Below, piece by piece: positions 58,867 through 64,000 of a stretch of 64,000 bases of DNA. Numbering within the stretch: position 1 is the stretch's first letter; each line of letters begins with the position of its first letter. The position numbers and the translations under genes are program-made. A model generated the notes under the pieces. The model saw nothing but the letters and a program-made list of their open reading frames with translations, made no database searches and was not told where the DNA came from. This DNA comes from Notospermus geniculatus. Taxonomy: Eukaryota > Nemertea > Pilidiophora > Heteronemertea > Lineidae. Where the stretch lies: the NCBI GenBank assembly GCA_002633025.1, contig NMRB01000660.1:123044-187043 (forward strand), in the 5' to 3' direction.

Positions 58867-59990
58867 ATGGCTCTTGTACACCAAAGTTCACAGCCCAGTA
58901 CATTGACCAATTTAGACGTTTTTAATCTGAAACCGACCCAGATTGCAGTTGATCACATTAAAGTTGAACAGATAAACCCCATCAATCACGTACGAGATGC
59001 AGGGCCTGTGGAGTTTATTATCTCAGGGGAACCAGACAGTTACATAGACCTACCTCAAACAGAGCTCTACGTGAAGGTAAAAATTGCAAAGCGAAATGGT
59101 ACAAACCTCGACACCTACGTCGATGCCGATAACCCAGGGTCTTTAGTGGCTCCTGTCAACCTACTTCTCCATGCCATGTGGTCTCAGGTCGATGTCCACA
59201 TAGGTGATCGAATGATAACACCGAGCACTAACACGTACAGTTATAAAGCATACATTGAAACTCTTCTAACCTATGGTTCGGATGCAAAGAAGACATTCCT
59301 GGAACAAGCCATGTGGGTGAAGGATGAAGGGGGCAAGTTGGAACACAATAACCCTGCAGCGGCTGAAGCCAATGAAGGTTTGGTCAAACGTTTCAACCAT
59401 TTTACTGGGAGTCGTCATGTTGAATTACTCGGTAGGGTTCACGTCGATGCCTTCACAATGGACAAGTTACTATTAAATAACATGGATGTGAGATTGAAAT
59501 TTACAAGGCAGAATGACAGTGTCTGTCTCATGTCATCAGAACCGGACGGGCGTTACAAGATTCAGATTGTGGATGCGGCATTGTATGTAAAGCGTGTGTG
59601 TGTGTCTCCTACTATACAACTGGCTCACAATAAAACATTGGAAAAAAGTAATGCAAAATATAATTTTACAAAGACTGAAGTGAAACAGATAAGCATCCCA
59701 GCCGGAAATATGTCTCTGAGCAAAGATAATTTATTTTGGGGGGAATTACCAAAACGTGTCATTTTTGGGCTTGTACAAGATGCAGCAATGTCTGGGGACG
59801 TAAGCATGAATCCCTTTGAATTCAAACACTACAACATCAAATACATAGGTATGAGTGTTGCCGGCCGTCCTGTGCCAACGCAACCCCTACAACCCGATTT
59901 TGAGAATGATCATTATGCCAGATGCTACATGACATTATTTTCAGGGTGTGCAGGGCTCTTTAAAGATCATTCTTTTGATATAAGTAGATA
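58867..59990 (+). CDS. MCP: Major capsid protein, first copy (truncated at an N join)
   Basis: Starts MALVHQSSQPSTLTNLDVF and matches the copy at 60557-61897 nearly residue for residue. The notable differences are a two-residue gap (YIDL-PQTEL against YIDLHVPQTEL), AAAEAN against AVADEN, and a few substitutions. It stops being viral at a single N (59991), after SFDISR. The following bases are the tail of a LINE. The break coincides with the scaffold join, so this is probably the same gene as the second copy, seen in another allele, rather than a true second gene. Confidence 0.75.
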
Positions 59991-59993
59991 NAG

Positions 59994-60350
59994 TTCTTCA
60001 GCCTGCGTGCCTCGGCGCGTGGGCTCCGGTCGTCGGATGACCCTTGGCTGTTAGCCATACCGCGTTCCAAGGGGGCCTACGGTGACCGCTCCCTGGGCGT
60101 CTTGGCGCCCAGGCTGTGGAATTCCCTTCCAGCTTCGATGCGTGGTCCCATCGGCACTGCTAGTTTTAAACGGAAATTAAAAACTGAACTTTTTAGAAAG
60201 CACTTTGAAATGGGTTAAATGAGTTTTAGTCATGCACATTGTTTTAAATTCTTAAATCAATGTTTTAAATTTCTGTCAAGTGCTTAGAAAATGTCTTATA
60301 CATTGTATTTTAGCACTAAAAAATGAATAAATTATTATTATTATTATTAT
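59994..60350 (+). mobile_element. 3' end of a CR1/L2-like LINE with (TTA)n tail
   Basis: Directly after the N, the plus frame reads LAPRLWNSLPASMRG and then SFKRKLKTELFRKHF with stop at about 60219. This is the usual C-terminus of CR1/L2-type ORF2. About 90 bp of 3' UTR and a TTA microsatellite follow, ending where the viral copy restarts (60351). It is a LINE inserted into the basic virion gene. Confidence 0.75.
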
Positions 60351-61686
60351 TAGAATTGCCAGAGCTGGTGTACGTACATTGGGTGATGTGATAGTCAATA
60401 AGAAGAAACCGCAGGATGCCTTTTTGAGTAGAGCTAGTGAGGAAGTCGAGAGTGTGATCAATAATACTATAAAAGGCACAAAGCGTAAAGCAGGAAAGAA
60501 GCGTAATCAACCCAACAAAAGGCGTCGAGGACTAATACGGGAAAATTTTTAGAGTCATGGCTCTTGTCCACCAAAGTTCACAGCCCAGTACATTGACCAA
60601 TTTAGACGTTTTTAATCTGAAGCCGACCCAGATTGCAGTTGATCACATCAAAGTTGAGCAGATAAATCCCATCAATCACGTGCGAGATGCAGGGCCTGTG
60701 GAGTTTATTATCTCAGGCGAACCAGACAGTTACATAGACCTACATGTACCTCAAACAGAGCTCTACGTGAAGGTAAAAATTGCAAAGCGAAATGGTGCAA
60801 ACCTCGACACCCACGTCGATGCCGATAACCCAAGGTCTTTAGTGGCTCCTGTCAACCTACTTCTCCATGCCATGTGGTCTCAGGTTGATGTCCACATCGG
60901 TGATCGAATGATAACACCGAGCACTAACACATACAGTTATAAAGCATACATTGAAACTCTTCTAACCTACGGCTCGGATGCAAAGAAGACATTCCTGGAA
61001 CAAGCCATGTGGGTGAAGGATGAAGGTGGCAAGTTGGAGCACAATAACCCTGCAGTGGCTGATGAAAATGAAGGTTTGGTCAAACGTTTCAACCATTTTG
61101 CCGGGAGCCGTCATGTGGAATTACTCGGTAGGGTTCACGTCGATGCCTTCACAATGGACAAGTTACTATTAAATAACATGGATGTGAGGTTGAAATTTAC
61201 AAGGCAGAATGACAGTTTCTGTCTCATGTCATCAGAACCGGACGGGCGTTACAAGATACAGATTGTGGATGCGGCATTGTATGTAAAACGTGTGTGTGTG
61301 GCTCCTACTATACAACTGGCTCACAATAAAACATTGAAAAAAAGTAATGCAAAATATAATTTTACAAAGACTGAAGTGAAACAGATAAGCATCCCAGCCG
61401 GAAATATGTCTCTGAGCAAAGATAATTTATTTTGGGGGGAATTACCAAAACGTGTCATTTTTGGGTTTGTACAAGATGCAGCAATGTCTGGGGACGTAAG
61501 CATGAATCCCTTGGAATTCAAACACTACAATATCAAATACATAGGTATGAGTGTTGCCGGTCGGCCTGTGCCAACGCAACCCCTACAACCCGATTTTGAG
61601 AATGAGCATTATGCCAGATGCTACATGACATTATTTTCAGGGTGTGCAGGGCTCTTTAAAGATCATTCTTTCGATATAAGTAGATA
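60351..61686. repeat. Second copy of viral segment 58661-59990
   Basis: The block is near-identical to 58661-59990 with a 6-bp insertion (CATGTA class) at about 60744. The copies are separated by the N and the LINE tail only. Confidence 0.9.
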
Positions 61687-61897
61687 CGAGTACGGTCACG
61701 GATACACACTCTTTGCCTTTGACATAGTTCCTGAGGCTGGTGATGAAAACACATTGTCATTGATTAAGAAAGGAAACTTTAAATTGGAAATCAAATTTGG
61801 TACACCTTTACCACACACTGTCAATCTGTTGATGTACGCTGAATTTGACGATGTCCTTGAGATTACAAAAGGACGACAGGTTCTCCTGGATGACTAA
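60557..61897 (+). CDS. MCP: Major capsid protein (double jelly roll), complete copy
   Basis: 446 residues, ATG at 60557. It belongs to the hexon-like capsid family of Polintons and adintoviruses, often annotated in invertebrates as F54H12.2-like. Signature segments are GPVEFIISGEPDSYIDL near the N-terminus, NLLLHAMWSQVDVHIGD, TNTYSYKAYIETLLTYG, then a LLNNMDVRLKFTRQND strand, and FKHYNIKYIGMSVAGRPVP, ending FGTPLPHTVNLLMYAEFDDV. It builds the icosahedral shell as trimers. Its stop overlaps the protease ATG by 8 bp (61890-61897). The frame is intact, so it may still be expressible. Confidence 0.92.
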   Translation: MALVHQSSQPSTLTNLDVFNLKPTQIAVDHIKVEQINPINHVRDAGPVEFIISGEPDSYIDLHVPQTELYVKVKIAKRNGANLDTHVDADNPRSLVAPVNLLLHAMWSQVDVHIGDRMITPSTNTYSYKAYIETLLTYGSDAKKTFLEQAMWVKDEGGKLEHNNPAVADENEGLVKRFNHFAGSRHVELLGRVHVDAFTMDKLLLNNMDVRLKFTRQNDSFCLMSSEPDGRYKIQIVDAALYVKRVCVAPTIQLAHNKTLKKSNAKYNFTKTEVKQISIPAGNMSLSKDNLFWGELPKRVIFGFVQDAAMSGDVSMNPLEFKHYNIKYIGMSVAGRPVPTQPLQPDFENEHYARCYMTLFSGCAGLFKDHSFDISRYEYGHGYTLFAFDIVPEAGDENTLSLIKKGNFKLEIKFGTPLPHTVNLLMYAEFDDVLEITKGRQVLLDD

Positions 61898-62321
61898 CTA
61901 CCAACTGCAACAATGTTTGCGTGATATTCCAGAATTTAAAGGCGTTTATGCCCTAGACACACTACCGTCAAGGGTACACACATACCCCTCAAGTTATATT
62001 TTTAAGACGGATTGGTCAGGTGGTAAAGGTGAACATTGGTTGGCTATTTATTTTGATAAATATGGTAATGCTGAATTTTTTGACAGCTACGGTGATACCC
62101 CTCAACTGTATGGGGTTTCGGTATTTCTGAAATATAACAGCAAACGTTTTACTTATGCCGGTCAAAGGCTGCAGAGTTCTTTCAGCGCTATATGCGGTGC
62201 GTATTGTATGTACTTTATCATGATGAAGTCTGTCGGTGTAAGGGGATGGTTGCAACCATTTGGTAAATACCTTATTCTAAATGATTGTATTGTATTGGAT
62301 TTTGTACATCGCTTTTGTTAA
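61890..62321 (+). CDS. PRO: Adenain-type cysteine protease
   Basis: 143 residues from ATG 61890, which overlaps the capsid stop; an ATG at 61845 lies in another frame of the capsid gene and is less likely. The catalytic triad and oxyanion residues of the C5/Ulp1-like fold are in order: H49 (GGKGEHWLAIYF), D65 (EFFDSYG), Q95 and C102 (LQSSFSAICGAYCMYF). It should mature the capsid and virion proteins. A polyadenylation signal follows at 62327-62332. Confidence 0.9.
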   Translation: MTNYQLQQCLRDIPEFKGVYALDTLPSRVHTYPSSYIFKTDWSGGKGEHWLAIYFDKYGNAEFFDSYGDTPQLYGVSVFLKYNSKRFTYAGQRLQSSFSAICGAYCMYFIMMKSVGVRGWLQPFGKYLILNDCIVLDFVHRFC

Positions 62322-62326
62322 GAAGA

Positions 62327-62332
62327 AATAAA
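62327..62332 (+). promoter_or_regulatory. Polyadenylation signal AATAAA after the protease gene
   Basis: Six bases beyond the stop codon. It would end a transcript covering the capsid and protease genes before the separate TATA-led unit at 62591. Confidence 0.5.
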
Positions 62333-62590
62333 ATTTGTATTGTGCGATTTCTTTGTACCCTCCATTTTATGAAGTAAGAAAAATACTAACCCTGAGTGTG
62401 AAAAACATTTGGGACCTTAGTTTGAAGTGTCAAAAATTTCACACACCTCAAAGGCCCACAGGAAAAAATGTATGATGCGCAAAGCATTTTCCATTTGAAA
62501 ATAGTAACATACGGTTTTCATGGGTGTAATTTTTCAACAACTTTAATAATATAAGGTTAAAAATACAGGTTCCTCATTTCTTCATAATTC

Positions 62591-62598
62591 TATAAAAG
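62591..62598 (+). promoter_or_regulatory. TATA box of the late small gene
   Basis: TATAAAAG, 39 bp before the ATG at 62637. This spacing would place the start within about 10-15 bp of the ATG. It follows a polyadenylation signal and an AT-rich spacer of about 260 bp. Confidence 0.6.
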
Positions 62599-62636
62599 AA
62601 ACCAACCGTTCATAGCGTTCATAGCATTAAAAAAGT

Positions 62637-62993
62637 ATGGATACAACAAAGATTTTCATTCTATCCCTGACGTTGATACTCTTGTTTGCCGGCGTAGGGT
62701 TAATCACCTTACGCACTCTGAGATATAAAGCTAACCGCGGAAACATTGCATCAAAATCCCAGCCATTGAATGTTACCTGTAAAAACGGTACTCAATTTGA
62801 TTTGGGCGGGGATCTGTGGGTGCATATTTGTTCTTTAGGCAATAGCGCCATTGTTGACATCAGGTACTTTTTTGGCGGAAAAGCAAGCATAAGAGGTGTA
62901 CCGCTGAGGATTTCGCAATGGAAAGAAATGAGTAAGATATTCTTTGAAATACAAACAGTCCTGGATACATATAAGGCTGTACGATCCGTTTGA
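62637..62993 (+). CDS. Membrane-anchored PC4-like protein
   Basis: 118 residues. Residues 5-27 form one hydrophobic segment (IFILSLTLILLFAGVGLITL). Residues about 48-105 read LWVHICSLGNSAIVDIRYF, then GVPLRISQWKEM with W95, the same strand-strand-helix layout as the PC4 modules of the first gene. The fit is weaker than for the 54721 gene and charged DNA contacts are fewer, so DNA binding is uncertain. It has its own TATA box, overlaps the ATPase reading frame by 4 bp, and could tether viral DNA to a membrane or be a virion membrane protein. Confidence 0.55.
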   Translation: MDTTKIFILSLTLILLFAGVGLITLRTLRYKANRGNIASKSQPLNVTCKNGTQFDLGGDLWVHICSLGNSAIVDIRYFFGGKASIRGVPLRISQWKEMSKIFFEIQTVLDTYKAVRSV

Positions 62994-63627
62994 GTGTAGT
63001 CAGGACTCTGAAATTACGACACCCTGCCAGTTGTCTTCTCGCCGGCCCGTCTCTTTCTGGAAAGACAACATTTGTAAAAAAGATTCTAGAAAATCGTTTG
63101 ATTGAGCCTTTTCCTGATCACATTGTTTGGTGTTATGGAGAATATCAACCCCTGTATGATGAGATGGCACCGCTGGGCATCGATTTTGTTGAGGGCTTTC
63201 CAGCAAGTCTCTACGAATCCTTGGACACCGGGAAGAGAAATCTTGTTGTTATTGACGACCTTATGGACGAAGTTCAGGATGACGCAAACCTGTCCAAATT
63301 CTTTACGAAAGGATGTCACCACAAGGATGTGACTGTTATCCTTATCCTTCAGAACATCTTTCCCAAAGGAAAACAGTGTAGAACCATCAGTTTAAATGCT
63401 CAATACATTGTTCGTTTCAAAAGCACAAGAGATAAAAGCCAGATTGTCTGTCTGGGAAAACATTGTTTCCTGGACAAACCAAATTTTTTCAGGAGATATA
63501 TACTGATGCTACCCGAGAACATGGAGGCTATTTACTCGTAGACTTAAAACCGGACACGCCTGAGACGTGGCGGTTACGTACACGTATATTTCCATCTGAA
63601 GATACTGTTGTATACATACCTAGATAA
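62990..63627 (+). CDS. ATP: Packaging ATPase, FtsK/HerA type (frame-interrupted)
   Basis: The reading frame has a Walker A at residues 19-27 (GPSLSGKTT), a Walker B (NLVVIDDLMDE, D89-D90) and the motif TVILILQNIFPKGKQCR. These identify the A32/HerA-like genome-packaging ATPase of Polintons. No ATG precedes Walker A; the frame opens at a TTG, so the true start is unknown (non-ATG, spliced or mutated). At 63481-63487 the sequence AAATTTT lies in the zero frame as A AAT TTT, and a family-typical C-terminus resumes in the -1 frame, ending at 63625-63627; the zero frame stops at 63541. It is either a programmed -1 frameshift or a one-base error in a T6 run. Confidence 0.8.
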
Positions 63628-63675
63628 AAGGAGGCAACGTGTCAACAATTGGCAGACACTGTCTGAATGAAGAAA

Positions 63676-63757
63676 ATGGGTGTACCCGAAAACATTAAAA
63701 AACATGCAGCACACTTACATATGCTGGCACATGCAAAGAAACCTATCCCAGACAGCA
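63676..63757 (+). pseudogene. Truncated small conserved Polinton gene
   Basis: ATG 63676 opens MGVPENIKKHAAHLHMLAHA and a basic KKPI. Several Polintons carry a short gene of this composition next to the ATPase, but the family match is from memory. The frame runs into a GC-rich repeat after about 27 codons. Confidence 0.35.
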
Positions 63758-63925
63758 AGAATGAGAGGCCCACTGGTGGGCCACAAGGGGCAGAATGGGT
63801 GGGCCACTAGTGGCTGCCCCCAGTGGCAAACCGGTGGATTTGGGCCTCAGGCCACTGGTGGGCCACTGGTGGTAAATGAGGGGCTTTTCTGGTGGCCCAC
63901 TGGTGGATAGCTGGGGGCCCGATGG
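63758..63925. repeat. GC-rich minisatellite, CACTGGTGGGCCA units
   Basis: Imperfect repeats of a palindrome-like core GGCCCACTGGTGGGCCA, with variants such as GGCCACTGGTGGGCCACT, run across about 165 bp. It interrupts the small gene upstream, indicating an insertion or local expansion in the element. Confidence 0.7.
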
Positions 63926-64000
63926 TGAACGTTTTGGTGTCATTAGAGGGTAATGAGGGGACCTGTGTTACATTAATTATGATTTTCGTACAATTTCCAG

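Larger units (their letters stand above)
54110..63760 (+). mobile_element. Polinton/Maverick (adintovirus-like) integrated DNA virus, partial
   Basis: A run of co-directional, often overlapping genes encodes the Polinton hallmark set: integrase, major and minor capsid, adenain-type protease and packaging ATPase. Three regulatory genes stand in front. Terminal inverted repeats and a 6-bp target duplication were not seen. The left limit is bounded by the LINE fragment ending at 54105. On the right, a small conserved gene is cut by a minisatellite at about 63760. No DNA polymerase B is present, so part of the element lies beyond the window or is lost. Confidence 0.88.

Noticed and set aside
58661-61897. 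True tandem duplication of the major capsid gene
   Set aside because: The single N and LINE tail between the copies fit an allele-joining artefact better, though long reads are needed to settle it.

Overview
This is a eukaryotic nuclear window, most likely from a marine invertebrate and possibly a deuterostome. It has spliced genes with canonical GT/AG junctions, a three-exon TMEM26 orthologue, a death-effector-domain exon pair, and long stretches of non-coding DNA. ACATGT and TAGGCCTA low-complexity motifs and several families of metazoan DNA transposons also occur. The species cannot be fixed from the sequence alone. There is one 991-base N gap (17557-18547). Five single-N joins (28573, 29962, 31807, 35821, 59991) mark scaffold seams; three of them are flanked by duplicated sequence that looks like unmerged haplotypes.

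Layout. 1-5 kb holds diverged tandem repeats. 5-19.8 kb is mostly non-coding, with one orphan N-terminal coding exon at 15.4-15.5 kb. TMEM26 lies at 19.8-21.7 kb on the minus strand. A DED-domain gene begins at 27.9-28.4 kb. From 29.7 to 38.6 kb there are haplotype duplications, nested hairpin MITEs, a non-LTR reverse-transcriptase fragment, and an LTR-retrotransposon gag interrupted by a MITE. 39.5-52.0 kb appears to be an IS4EU/ISL2EU-type DNA transposon with a SAP-SWIM-YqaJ-PHD nuclease gene and a convergent THAP-DDE transposase. Its nuclease gene is split by a second transposon at about 40.0-46.8 kb, Kolobok-like. That second element carries an apparently intact nine-exon THAP transposase and a convergent P2X7-like cysteine-rich gene. 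A nested mariner-type foldback sits between the two host-element genes at 49.3-50.3 kb.

The most interesting part is 54.4-63.75 kb, a Polinton/Maverick-adintovirus-like endogenous DNA virus. In order it encodes: a protein with tandem PC4 (SUB1)-type single-stranded-DNA-binding/coactivator domains behind a TATA box and a spliced leader; a TATA-binding protein (TBP) homologue with two saddle repeats; a 63-residue PPP1R15/GADD34-like PP1-docking protein; a retroviral-type integrase with a chromodomain; a small two-pass membrane protein; a minor capsid (penton) protein; a basic, glycine-rich virion protein; a major capsid protein; an adenain-type protease; a membrane-anchored PC4-like protein; and a FtsK/HerA-type packaging ATPase. 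TATA boxes stand before the first gene and before the late small gene.

A protein-primed DNA polymerase is not in the window. The element appears to be interrupted near 63.75 kb by a GC-rich minisatellite and may continue past the right edge. An integrated virus-like element that carries its own TBP, several PC4 domains and a candidate eIF2alpha-phosphatase cofactor is the best candidate here for a previously undescribed system.
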